Positions 54,731 to 62,689 of a stretch of DNA of 64,000 nucleotides are shown in pieces (positions within the stretch are counted from its first letter, which is position 1; each line of letters starts with the position of its first letter). The notes below the pieces were generated by a model that saw only the letters and a list, made by a program, of their open reading frames with translations, did no database searches and was not told where the DNA came from. The DNA is from Dethiobacter alkaliphilus AHT 1 (lineage in GTDB: Bacteria; Bacillota; Dethiobacteria; Dethiobacterales; Dethiobacteraceae). Where the stretch lies: NCBI RefSeq assembly GCF_000174415.1, contig NZ_ACJM01000011.1, forward strand, positions 37,281-101,280. Reading direction: 5' to 3'. The position numbers and the translations under genes are program-made.

Positions 54731-55729
54731 TTGGAAAATAACAACCTTATACTTGAAATTAATAATTTGCAAACTTCTTTTTTTACTGATGACGGTGAAG
54801 TTAAGGCTGTTGACGGAGTCACCCTGAAAGTGCAAAAAGGTGAAACACTGGGTGTAGTGGGTGAATCAGGATGTGGCAAAAGCGTCATGGCACTGTCTGT
54901 AATGCGCCTCATTCAAAAACCTGGCAAAATCACAGGCGGGGAAATCATCTTAAACGGACAGAACATAGTAAAGAAAACTGAAAAAGAAATGCTGAAAATT
55001 CGCGGCAACAAAATCTCCTTTATTTTTCAGGAACCTATGACTTCTTTAAACCCGGTCTTAACAATCGGGGAGCAACTCAGAGAAACCTTTCGGGCACACA
55101 ATAAGATAAGCAAAAAAGAGGCTTTGGCAAAATCAATCGAGATTCTTAAGCTAGTTAAAATTCCTTCCCCTGAAAAAAGAATTCATCAGTACCCTTATGA
55201 ATTATCCGGTGGCATGAGGCAAAGGGTTATGATTGCCATGGCACTTGCATGCAATCCCGAACTCCTTATTGCCGATGAGCCCACAACTGCTCTGGATGTA
55301 ACTATCCAGGCACAAATACTTGAGCTGATTAAGGACCTTCAGTCAAAACTGAACACGGCAGTTGTAATGATTACCCATGACCTTGGAGTTGTGGCTGAAA
55401 CTTGCAACAATGTGGCAGTAATGTATTGCGGTAGTGTGGTGGAATACGCTGATGTAAAAACACTGTTTGCCACACCGAAACATCCGTACACACTAGGTCT
55501 TTTTAATTCACTTCCCCGTCATGATATTGACAAAGAAGAACTGGAGGCCATTAAAGGTTCCGTTCCAAATCTCACAGAAATACCTAATGGTTGCCGCTTT
55601 TCTCCCCGTTGCCCTTACACCCGGGATATCTGCAAAGACAAGTTTCCCGAATTAATAAGTACCGGAAACAGCCAGGTCAGATGCTGGGCTTATTCAGATG
55701 AGTGGAAAGGCAAAAAGGGGGTACTATGA
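54731..55729 (+). CDS. Peptide ABC transporter ATPase (DppD/OppD family)
   Basis: A 332-aa ATPase with Walker A GESGCGKS, the signature LSGGMRQR, Walker [13 protein letters not shown] and H-loop ITHDLGVV. The C-terminal oligopeptide extension has [19 protein letters not shown], whose cysteines form an Fe-S or zinc site in this family. The start is TTG at 54731 after GAGGTG. It works with DppF. Confidence 0.94.
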   Translation: MENNNLILEINNLQTSFFTDDGEVKAVDGVTLKVQKGETLGVVGESGCGKSVMALSVMRLIQKPGKITGGEIILNGQNIVKKTEKEMLKIRGNKISFIFQEPMTSLNPVLTIGEQLRETFRAHNKISKKEALAKSIEILKLVKIPSPEKRIHQYPYELSGGMRQRVMIAMALACNPELLIADEPTTALDVTIQAQILELIKDLQSKLNTAVVMITHDLGVVAETCNNVAVMYCGSVVEYADVKTLFATPKHPYTLGLFNSLPRHDIDKEELEAIKGSVPNLTEIPNGCRFSPRCPYTRDICKDKFPELISTGNSQVRCWAYSDEWKGKKGVL

Positions 55730-55730
55730 G

Positions 55731-56735
55731 TTGAGTAAAGAACTCATGAAAGTAGAAGGCCTAAAGATGTACTTTCCCATAAAAGGCGGATTTCTCGGAC
55801 AAACAGTTAACCATGTCAAAGCTGTTGATGATATTTCCTTTACCGTCTATGAAGGTGAAACAGTCAGCGTAGTGGGAGAGTCCGGGTGCGGAAAATCTAC
55901 TACCGGCAGAGCAATCCTGCAACTTGAAGAGCCCACTGCAGGCAAAGTTATCTTTAACGGGAAAGACCTGCTTTCTCTGAACAAAAAAGAATTAAGAAAA
56001 GTTCGTAAAGACCTTCAGATTATTTTTCAGGATCCTTTCGCATCTATTAACCCCCGCCAAACCATAGCCCAAATATTAGAAGAAGCACTCCATATCCAAA
56101 ATATAGTACCAAAGAACCAAAGAAGGGAACGTGTTGTTGAATTATTGGAAGCGGTGGGCCTGGCAGGCTATCAGGCCGACAGGTTCCCACATCAGTTTAG
56201 CGGCGGGCAAAGACAGAGAATCGGCATAGCACGTGCACTTGCGTTAAACCCTAAACTCATTATCTGCGATGAAGCCGTCTCTGCACTTGATGTCTCAATC
56301 AGGGCACAAATATTAAACCTTTTAAAAAGGCTGCAAAAAGAATTTCAGTTAACTTATCTCTTTATTTCTCACGACCTTGGTGTAGTACGCCACATTTCAG
56401 ACAGAATAATAGTAATGTACCTGGGAAGAATTGTGGAAATTGCCGATAAGCTTTCCCTGTTTGAAAACTCTAAGCATCCTTACACCAAAGCTCTCCTGTC
56501 GGCTATACCGGTTCCCGATCCTAATATAGAAAGAACAAGAATCATCCTCAAAGGAGATGTTCCGTCTGCGATTAATCCTCCTTCCGGCTGCCGTTTCCAT
56601 ACACGGTGCCCGTTTGCTACCGATAAATGCACTGAAGAAGTGCCGGAACTAAGATCATCCACCAGCATGACAGACGGTCACAAAGCAGCTTGCCACTACT
56701 TCGAGGATATAGCTTCCGGAAAAATGAAACAATAA
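55731..56735 (+). CDS. Peptide ABC transporter ATPase (DppF/OppF family)
   Basis: A 334-aa ATPase with Walker [10 protein letters not shown], signature FSGGQRQR, Walker B LIICDEAVSALD and the C-terminal CRFHTRCPFATDKC motif. The start is TTG at 55731, one base after the dppD stop, with GGGGG about 10 bases upstream; an ATG at 55698 inside dppD is less likely. A strong hairpin follows. Confidence 0.94.
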   Translation: MSKELMKVEGLKMYFPIKGGFLGQTVNHVKAVDDISFTVYEGETVSVVGESGCGKSTTGRAILQLEEPTAGKVIFNGKDLLSLNKKELRKVRKDLQIIFQDPFASINPRQTIAQILEEALHIQNIVPKNQRRERVVELLEAVGLAGYQADRFPHQFSGGQRQRIGIARALALNPKLIICDEAVSALDVSIRAQILNLLKRLQKEFQLTYLFISHDLGVVRHISDRIIVMYLGRIVEIADKLSLFENSKHPYTKALLSAIPVPDPNIERTRIILKGDVPSAINPPSGCRFHTRCPFATDKCTEEVPELRSSTSMTDGHKAACHYFEDIASGKMKQ

Positions 56736-56737
56736 CA

Positions 56738-56766
56738 AATGCCGGCCCGTGGGCCGGCATTACATT
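56738..56766 (+). terminator. Terminator of dpp operon
   Basis: AATGCCGGCCC, GT, GGGCCGGCATT, followed by a T-rich stretch. Very strong stem. Confidence 0.85.
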
Positions 56767-56877
56767 TTCCCAACCTTCACCCTTTTCCTCACAGCCTGCT
56801 GTATTTATCATGTTACTAATTGGCACCCCTTAGCCTCTTAACACTCAACTAATACTTTTCAAGGCAAGCTTGGTACC

Positions 56878-56888
56878 GGGGGGGGGGG
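56878..56888. repeat. Eleven-G homopolymer
   Basis: A run of 11 G directly after AAGCTTGGTACC. It is unlike anything else in the window and could be prone to slippage or reflect an assembly problem. Confidence 0.7.
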
Positions 56889-57067
56889 TGTCATTTCTCC
56901 GATTGGTTTACCATCACAAATCCTTTGGCGTTGGTTTTTCATCATACAGGATAGCTATGCCTAAAAACAGTGAATTCTTACGATGTAATCCGAGATGAAA
57001 TATTTTTTTGTCATCACTGATAGGAAAAGGATGAACAGATTGCGACAACGCGTATTGGCTTACACTA

Positions 57068-57076
57068 TGGTATAAT
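57068..57076 (+). promoter_or_regulatory. Extended -10 promoter of methyltransferase gene
   Basis: TGG-TATAAT, about 107 bases before the start, no good -35. It lies within the island side, outside the direct repeat. Confidence 0.45.
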
Positions 57077-57153
57077 TTGTAATAGAACGGGGTTGTCGTA
57101 CTCCTGTATCTGTGATATTGTATGACCACAAAGAAAGCAAATTCCTATCTTAT

Positions 57154-57314
57154 AACTGGAAAAACTGTAGCGGGGACGGCAAATGACTAATTGCCTTTTG
57201 TGTGAAACTAAATCTATACATCAAATAGAGGCCGCAGCTCCCGGGTATTACCATTGCCGGGAGTGCGACCTCATTTTTCTCGCTCCTAAGTTTCGCCTGG
57301 ATGCAGAGCAGGAA
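57154..57314 (+). repeat. Right direct repeat of transporter island
   Basis: Matches 50738-50895. It includes a remnant of the isomerase gene 3' end (AACTGGAAAA) although the isomerase gene itself is at the left copy. Confidence 0.85.
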
Positions 57315-57821
57315 AAAGAGCACTACGAAACACACAACAATACTCTGGATAATCCGGGGTATGTGCAGATGTTTGAAAAATTTATCAGTAATGCGGTGCT
57401 CCCCTATGTGTATCCGAATGGGCGTGCTTTGGATTTTGGGTGTGGTCCGGGTCAGGTTCTGCAGGTGCTCTTGGAGCGCAGAGGGTTTAGGACTGATGTG
57501 TATGACCCGTACTATGCCCCACAGGAGCCGCAGGGCCCTTACCGGCTGGTGACCAGTACCGAAGCCCTGGAACATGTCTATGAGCCCGGGAAAGTGTGGC
57601 AGAAGCTGCTGCTCCTTTTGGAGGCCGGTGGTACTCTGGCTGTTATGACCAATTTCCACCAAGGCCCGGAAGCATTTGTCAATTGGTGGTACAGGCGTGA
57701 TCCCACCCATGTAACTTTCTTCAGTGAAGATACCTTTGCCTGGCTTGCAAAGCAGCAGGGGCTCAAAATACTGTACTCAGACGGGAAGAAAACCATAACG
57801 CTAAAGAAACAGGACGAATAA
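57183..57821 (+). CDS. Class I SAM-dependent methyltransferase with N-terminal zinc ribbon
   Basis: A 212-aa methyltransferase. Residues 4-34 form a zinc ribbon (CLLCE ... YHCRECDL). The SAM fold follows with ALDFGCGPGQVLQVLLERRG (motif I) and STEALEHVYEPGKVW. A late GGTLAVMTNFHQGPEAF strand matches family Methyltransf_23-like proteins. The substrate is unknown. The first 44 residues are duplicated at 50764. It is probably cotranscribed formerly with the isomerase gene now 6 kb away. Confidence 0.88.
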   Translation: MTNCLLCETKSIHQIEAAAPGYYHCRECDLIFLAPKFRLDAEQEKEHYETHNNTLDNPGYVQMFEKFISNAVLPYVYPNGRALDFGCGPGQVLQVLLERRGFRTDVYDPYYAPQEPQGPYRLVTSTEALEHVYEPGKVWQKLLLLLEAGGTLAVMTNFHQGPEAFVNWWYRRDPTHVTFFSEDTFAWLAKQQGLKILYSDGKKTITLKKQDE

Positions 57822-57861
57822 GGTTGCACCAGCTGTCTGCGCAGTTGGGCAACCTTTCTTC
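57820..57861. terminator. Terminator between methyltransferase and FAD protein genes
   Basis: AAGGTTGC and GCAACCTT enclose a 21-base region with CAGCTG-like inner pairs; T-rich on the right. It serves mainly the + strand. Confidence 0.75.
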
Positions 57862-58944
57862 TTATTGTTCAGGCAGCGCGCGCAAGAGCATCCCGGCTCC
57901 TTTTAAGAAATCGAAGCGGGAGTGAAACAGCCGCTCTGCAGCTTTGGTATTTAGCGCTTTGACAACCAGGTCCAGGCCTTTATTGTCCAGCTTTTCCAGC
58001 GAGCGGCGCAAAGCCAGGGCATTTTGATAACTTTTGCGCAGCGGCCGGGTTAAGTCTTCGTAACGGCCTTTTCCGCACAGATCCAGGGCGGCGTAGATTC
58101 CGGTGAGAATTGCCGGGTATTGGCCAAAACCCAAAAAGGGCATGATGGCTCCGAAGCAGTTTCCGGTAAAGAAGGTGTTTCCCAGCCGGGGGTAATTACA
58201 GAGGCCGATGGCGTAGCCGGTAATGGAAAAGGAATCTGTGATTTTAAGTTCCTGTCCCAGATCCCGGCGCACAGTTTCATGCAGGTGCTGCCACAGTTGA
58301 TCCGCATCAACATTTTCATTTTGCGGATAGTCGGGAAAAGCCACGGACAGGTTGGCTTCATGTTCTGAATAAGGGATAAAGTAACTGTAGCCCTGGGGAG
58401 CATAGCGGGAATCAAGCCAGGCCGCCACCGCATACCGGTTAAAGGAGCCTTCCAGCGTGGCACCTTTTATGGTTACGGTGAGGTCGGTTTGGTAGTTCTG
58501 CATTTTCTCTGCATAGGCGCCGTCACCGGTGGCCACCACCACATGGGTATATTCCTCCAGCAAGTCTTCATAGGCGTGCCGGGAATTAAAGACGATTTCA
58601 CTTTTTACCTGCCTGGCCAGTTGCTTTTCCCAGGAATCCGCATCACGCCCCCGGATGGTGGAAAAGCCCAGCTGCCCGTTAACAACAGCTTTCTCATGCT
58701 CTGAAAACAACAGTAGTTCGCTGATGTGGCCCACCGGATGCAAAAAGATGCCATAGGTATCAGCCAGGTATGCCAGTGGATCCCGGTGCGGCCGGCAGAG
58801 GGCGGAAAGAATAATTTCGCTGTTAACAAAACGGTCACCCACCTGTGACCGTGATTCAAAGACAGTGGGACTTATGCCGTTTTTCTCCAGGGTAAGGGCG
58901 CAGCTGAGGCCGGCCAGTCCGGCGCCCATAATTGCTACTTTCAT
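57862..58944 (-). CDS. FAD-dependent oxidoreductase (geranylgeranyl reductase-like)
   Basis: A 360-aa flavoprotein with KVAIMGAGLAGLSCALTLEKNGI (dinucleotide fold, residues 2-24) and GNCFGAIMPFLGFGQYPAILTG near 270, resembling the geranylgeranyl-reductase/FixC superfamily. No membrane segment is seen. The substrate is unknown. It is divergent from the ferredoxin-aldehyde oxidoreductase pair, which hints at a shared redox role. The ATG at 58944 has ACGGAG upstream. Confidence 0.78.
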   Translation of the reverse strand: MKVAIMGAGLAGLSCALTLEKNGISPTVFESRSQVGDRFVNSEIILSALCRPHRDPLAYLADTYGIFLHPVGHISELLLFSEHEKAVVNGQLGFSTIRGRDADSWEKQLARQVKSEIVFNSRHAYEDLLEEYTHVVVATGDGAYAEKMQNYQTDLTVTIKGATLEGSFNRYAVAAWLDSRYAPQGYSYFIPYSEHEANLSVAFPDYPQNENVDADQLWQHLHETVRRDLGQELKITDSFSITGYAIGLCNYPRLGNTFFTGNCFGAIMPFLGFGQYPAILTGIYAALDLCGKGRYEDLTRPLRKSYQNALALRRSLEKLDNKGLDLVVKALNTKAAERLFHSRFDFLKGAGMLLRALPEQ

Positions 58945-59121
58945 AAAAACCACTCCGTTTCATGCTGCTAGTATGACCCCAAAGCGGCGCTTTATGACAA
59001 AGGGGCAGCAGGGATTTTTCCGGTGTTGTAGAAGTTATTACCTAAATTAAAGTAGGAGATAAAATTGTTGGCGGCAGCATATATTTAAGCGTCTAAATTT
59101 TCACACAAAGAGGTGGCTTTC

Positions 59122-59382
59122 GTGACATCTAAAGTTATAATAGATTACAAAGTGTCTCAATGCACCGGCTGTCGGCTCTGCATGCTGGCCTGTGCCTGGA
59201 CTGGGAGTAAAACTCACCGGCTATCCGATTCTGCCATTTGCATAGAAGTGGACGAAAAGCTGTTTCGCCGCAGCATGATTCTGGATGCAGAGCGCTGTAC
59301 CGGCTGTCTGGCCTGCGTTTCCATCTGTCCCGGAGAAGCACTGGTCAAACGAGACGGAGAAACAAAGGGGGCAGGAGCATGA
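59122..59382 (+). CDS. Ferredoxin-type protein with two [4Fe-4S] motifs, AOR partner
   Basis: An 86-aa electron carrier with CTGCRLCMLAC and CTGCLACVSICP, giving two [4Fe-4S] clusters. It resembles the electron-transfer subunit found beside tungsten or molybdenum aldehyde oxidoreductases. GTG at 59122 fits AAAGAGGTGG better than the GTG three codons upstream. The stop overlaps the next start (ATGA), so the two are made together. Confidence 0.9.
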   Translation: MTSKVIIDYKVSQCTGCRLCMLACAWTGSKTHRLSDSAICIEVDEKLFRRSMILDAERCTGCLACVSICPGEALVKRDGETKGAGA

Positions 59383-61232
59383 GTACTTTGCTGACGGTAA
59401 ATCTTACGGAGGGCAGCATGTACCGTAAAGATATTGCTGATACGGAAGAAATGTATCTGGGCGGGCTGGGGGTAAACTCCAGGTTGCTTTATGATCTGGT
59501 GCCTACCGGTGCAGACCCGCTTGGTCCGGAAAATGCCCTGCTTTTTGGCGTAGGCCCTCTGGTGGGGACTCTTTTACCCACAGCCTGTCGCACGGAAGTT
59601 ACGGCCAAATCACCGCTTTCCGGGCGGTTCGGCACCGCAAACGGCGGCGGCTCATTTGGTGCTGTTTTGCGGTATGCAGGCTTTAGTTATCTGGCATTTC
59701 TGGGGGCAGCGCAAACGCCGGTGATGTTGGTAATAGATGATGAAAAGGTGCGCCTGGAGCAGGCTGATGACCTGTGGGGGCTTGATGTTTGGGAGGCCAC
59801 GGACAGAATTAAAGCCCGGCTGGGCCATGATTTTCATGTGGCCGTTATTGGTCCCGCCGGTGAAAACCTGGTGCGGTTTGCCTCCATACAGAATGACTAC
59901 TTTGCTTCCTGGGGCCGGACCGGCATGGGAGCGGTAATGGGTTCTAAGCGCCTTAAGGCCGTGGCGGTACGCGGCAGCGGCACGGTGGATGTAGCGGATA
60001 TAAAAACCTTTAATAAACTGCGCCGGGAAGCATTTGACAGGGTGCAGAAGGAACCCAGTTTTGGTTTCATGAAACGCTACGGCAGCATGGTGGTGGCCGA
60101 CCCCTTTGATGCAGGAGGGGCGCTACCCGGCAGGAATTTCACCGTGGGATCATATGCAGACTGGGCGCAGACCCGGGGGCGCAAACCCTTTGAAAAGCAA
60201 TACAAGGAGGGGGATGTGGCCTGTTTTTCCTGCCCCATTGCCTGTGCCCACTGGTCCCGGGTAAAAGAAGATGGGCCGCATCAGGGCCTGGAAACACGGG
60301 GGCTGGAAGTCACCTTTGTGATGGAGTTTGGCGCCAAGCTGGAGATGACATCTGTTCCGGAGATTTTCCGCTGTGTGGATATCTGTAATATCAACGGCAT
60401 GGATGTAATTTCTGCAGCCGGCAGTGTTTCCTTTCTGCTGGAAGCATACGATAAGGGATTGGTAACCACAGAGGATCTGGGTTTTGTGCCACAGTGGGGA
60501 GACTATAATACGGTATCGCGGTTATTGTTGCAAATCGCCGGCCGTGAAGGTATGGGTAATTTATTGGCAGAAGGGGCCAAGCGGGCTTCACAGCAGATCC
60601 CCGGCAGTGAACCTTATGCCATGCATGTTAAAGGCGTAGAGATGCCGGTTAAGGATCCCCGCCCCAAATGCGATACCTTTACCTTTGGTTACCTGACAAA
60701 TACCCGGGGTGGCGACAGCTTGCGCGGGCGCTCTCCGGTGGAAGCGGTGCTGCAGCCTTTGGTGGACCATCGCACCGAACCGTTGGGTGTGGATCCTGAG
60801 CATATTGAAGCATTGGATATGCCTGCGACACTAAAAAAAGAAATTTTTGGTGATCCTCCGAAGGGAGTGAACCTGCCCCGGATGCTGGTCTATGCAGAAA
60901 ACCTGATTGCCCTGATTAACTGTGTGGGATTTTGTATCCGGCCGCCGGTGCTGCGCTCGCTGGGCCCGGACTTTTACGCCCGGGCATTAACGGCGGTAAC
61001 CGGCAGGAAGTATGATGAGGATATGGTATATGCTGCTGCCCAAAGGGTGTGGGACCTGCAGCACAGCTTTAATGTGCGGGAAGGAGAAACGTCTCAGGAC
61101 TACTGTTATCCCAAACGTTTCTATACAGAAAGCCTGCCCGGCCCCAAAGGCCGTATCACTCCCCCTCTCTCCCGGGAGCAGATCGAGGAAAACCTACGGG
61201 AATATTTTCAGGTCCGCGGCTGGGAATTCTAA
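59379..61232 (+). CDS. Aldehyde:ferredoxin oxidoreductase family protein
   Basis: A 617-aa tungsten- or molybdenum-dependent oxidoreductase (AOR family) that oxidises aldehydes to acids with reduced ferredoxin, or the reverse. SGRFGTANGGGSFG and the pterin-binding GRTGMGAVMGSKRLKAVAV are present. The [4Fe-4S] cysteines are in CFSCPIACAHW, and a further cysteine lies in ALINCVGFC. The aldehyde substrate is unknown. Start overlaps the ferredoxin gene. A terminator follows. Confidence 0.95.
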   Translation: MSTLLTVNLTEGSMYRKDIADTEEMYLGGLGVNSRLLYDLVPTGADPLGPENALLFGVGPLVGTLLPTACRTEVTAKSPLSGRFGTANGGGSFGAVLRYAGFSYLAFLGAAQTPVMLVIDDEKVRLEQADDLWGLDVWEATDRIKARLGHDFHVAVIGPAGENLVRFASIQNDYFASWGRTGMGAVMGSKRLKAVAVRGSGTVDVADIKTFNKLRREAFDRVQKEPSFGFMKRYGSMVVADPFDAGGALPGRNFTVGSYADWAQTRGRKPFEKQYKEGDVACFSCPIACAHWSRVKEDGPHQGLETRGLEVTFVMEFGAKLEMTSVPEIFRCVDICNINGMDVISAAGSVSFLLEAYDKGLVTTEDLGFVPQWGDYNTVSRLLLQIAGREGMGNLLAEGAKRASQQIPGSEPYAMHVKGVEMPVKDPRPKCDTFTFGYLTNTRGGDSLRGRSPVEAVLQPLVDHRTEPLGVDPEHIEALDMPATLKKEIFGDPPKGVNLPRMLVYAENLIALINCVGFCIRPPVLRSLGPDFYARALTAVTGRKYDEDMVYAAAQRVWDLQHSFNVREGETSQDYCYPKRFYTESLPGPKGRITPPLSREQIEENLREYFQVRGWEF

Positions 61233-61273
61233 AAAAAATCAATATTTCCGAGAAAAATATGGTAAAATAATAT

Positions 61274-61304
61274 GCAGGCTGTATAATACATACAGCCTGC
61301 TTTC
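61274..61304 (+). terminator. Terminator of AOR operon
   Basis: GCAGGCTGTAT, AATAC, ATACAGCCTGC then TTTCTC. Confidence 0.8.
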
Positions 61305-61311
61305 TCATTCT

Positions 61312-61481
61312 TGCAAAACGTGCAAAACGGCTGCAAAACGGGGACGGACCTTTTTTTGCACTGGTATGAATTATAACGCTTCGCAATTTGCGAAGCTGCT
61401 AAGGAAACCAGTATGGAAAAGCACGCGCCTAAGGGACCCGAGTAAGCGTGCTTTTCTGACACAACCGTGCAATATTTTGCA
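61312..61481 (+). repeat. REP-like element, GGGACGGACC family (copy 3, extended)
   Basis: Block A (GCAAAACGGGGACGGACC plus T-run) and block B (AACCGTGCAATATTTTGCA) match the copy at 8.8 kb, but here about 110 bases with two stems lie between them. It could be a full-length unit from which the shorter copy derived. Confidence 0.6.
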
Positions 61482-61530
61482 ATTGGTATGGACTCGTAGA
61501 ATGATACGGTAAGATCTTGGAGGCTTAATC

Positions 61531-62685
61531 ATGCGGGAAATATATCTGGACAACAGTGCCACAACAAAGGTTTTGCCGGAAGTGGCAGGGGTTATTCAGG
61601 ATGTTCTTACAAAAGAATACGGCAATCCCTCTTCTCTGCATCGTATGGGCGTGGCGGCGGAGCGGGTTAAAACTGAGGCTCGTCGCACAATAGCCGGCGG
61701 CTGCGGGGTAAAGGAAAGTGAAATTTATTTTACCTCCGGCGGCACCGAAGCCAACAATCTGGCCATCAAAGGAGCAGCCCGGCGTAACCGCCGGCGGGGA
61801 AATCATCTGGTGACCAGTAAAATTGAACATCCCTCGGTCCTGTATGCGTTTCGTGCTCTGGAGGATGAGGGCTTTAGTGTGACTTATCTTGATGTGAATC
61901 AGGCAGGGCAGGTAAATCCGGAGGATGCGGCGGCTGCCGTCGGTGCTGAAACCATTTTAATGAGCCTGATGCATGTTAACAACGAAGTGGGTGCAATTCA
62001 GCCGGTGGAGGAGATCGGGCGGCGAATCAAAGAAAAAAACAGTGATGTTCTGTATCATGTGGATGCGGTACAATCCTTTGGCAAGCTGCCGGTACGTCCG
62101 TCGGCCTGGCATGCCGACTTGGTTTCCTTTTCTGCCCATAAAATTCACGGCCCCAAAGGTGCCGGTGCCCTGTGGCGCCGCAACGGTGTTCATTTGGAAC
62201 CGCTTTTGCACGGCGGCGGTCAGGAAGACGGCTTGCGGCCCGGTACGGAAAACATGGCGGGCATTGCCGGCTTTGCTGCAGCGGCCAGGCTGGCCCTAAA
62301 GAGCCGGGAAAAGAATTTTGAGCATTTGCAAAACCTGAAAAGCCGGTTTTTAGCCGGTTTAGAGGAACATATTTCTGAGGTCACTCATAATGGTTCAGGT
62401 GAAGATGCACCTCATATTCTCAATGTTACGGTGGCAGGGATTAAGGGCGAGGTGCTGGTCCACGCCCTGGAAGAGCAGGGTGTCTATATTTCCACCGGTT
62501 CGGCGTGCCACTCCCATCGGCCCGATCCCAGCCATGTGCTGCTGGCCATGGGGTTGAAGGAAGAGGAAATCGGCGCATCCCTGCGCTTTAGCTTTTCTTC
62601 TTTGAACACGGAAACAGATATTGACCAGACACTGGAAATACTAGAGCAGACGGTGGAGAGCATCCGCCTGATGACGCGGAGGTAA
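61531..62685 (+). CDS. Cysteine desulfurase (IscS/NifS-like)
   Basis: A 384-aa PLP enzyme that takes sulfur from cysteine as a persulfide. The PLP lysine is in SFSAHKIHGPKGAG and the active cysteine in STGSACHSH near residue 324. The thiI gene follows four bases later, so this is probably the dedicated sulfur donor for tRNA 4-thiouridine (NifZ/IscS role). AGGAGG-like TTGGAGG precedes the ATG. Confidence 0.95.
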   Translation: MREIYLDNSATTKVLPEVAGVIQDVLTKEYGNPSSLHRMGVAAERVKTEARRTIAGGCGVKESEIYFTSGGTEANNLAIKGAARRNRRRGNHLVTSKIEHPSVLYAFRALEDEGFSVTYLDVNQAGQVNPEDAAAAVGAETILMSLMHVNNEVGAIQPVEEIGRRIKEKNSDVLYHVDAVQSFGKLPVRPSAWHADLVSFSAHKIHGPKGAGALWRRNGVHLEPLLHGGGQEDGLRPGTENMAGIAGFAAAARLALKSREKNFEHLQNLKSRFLAGLEEHISEVTHNGSGEDAPHILNVTVAGIKGEVLVHALEEQGVYISTGSACHSHRPDPSHVLLAMGLKEEEIGASLRFSFSSLNTETDIDQTLEILEQTVESIRLMTRR

Positions 62686-62689
62686 AAAA

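Larger units (their letters stand above)
56736..57182. other. Intergenic region between transporter island and methyltransferase
   Basis: 447 bases without a supportable gene. It begins with the dppF terminator, then holds a run of 11 G (56878-56888) next to AAGCTTGGTACC, an extended -10 promoter and the right direct repeat from 57154. Nothing else is recognised. Confidence 0.6.
61233..61530. other. Structured intergenic region before cysteine desulfurase gene
   Basis: 298 bases with the AOR terminator (61274-61300), three TGCAAAACG units (61312-61340), a GGGACGGACC element (61341-61350), stems ACTGGT/ACCAGT (61360-61365 with 61407-61412) enclosing GCTTCGCA/TGCGAAGC, a GAAAAGCACGC/GCGTGCTTTTC stem (61416-61456) and AACCGTGCAATATTTTGCA (61463-61481). 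No coding gene is supported. Confidence 0.6.

Noticed and set aside
56948..56980. ACAGGATAG / AGTGAATTC pair before the methyltransferase gene
   Set aside because: The spacer is 14 bases, too long for the sigma-H pattern.
61312..61481. CRISPR-like array from three TGCAAAACG units
   Set aside because: Units are nine bases with almost no spacers; no cas genes are present.
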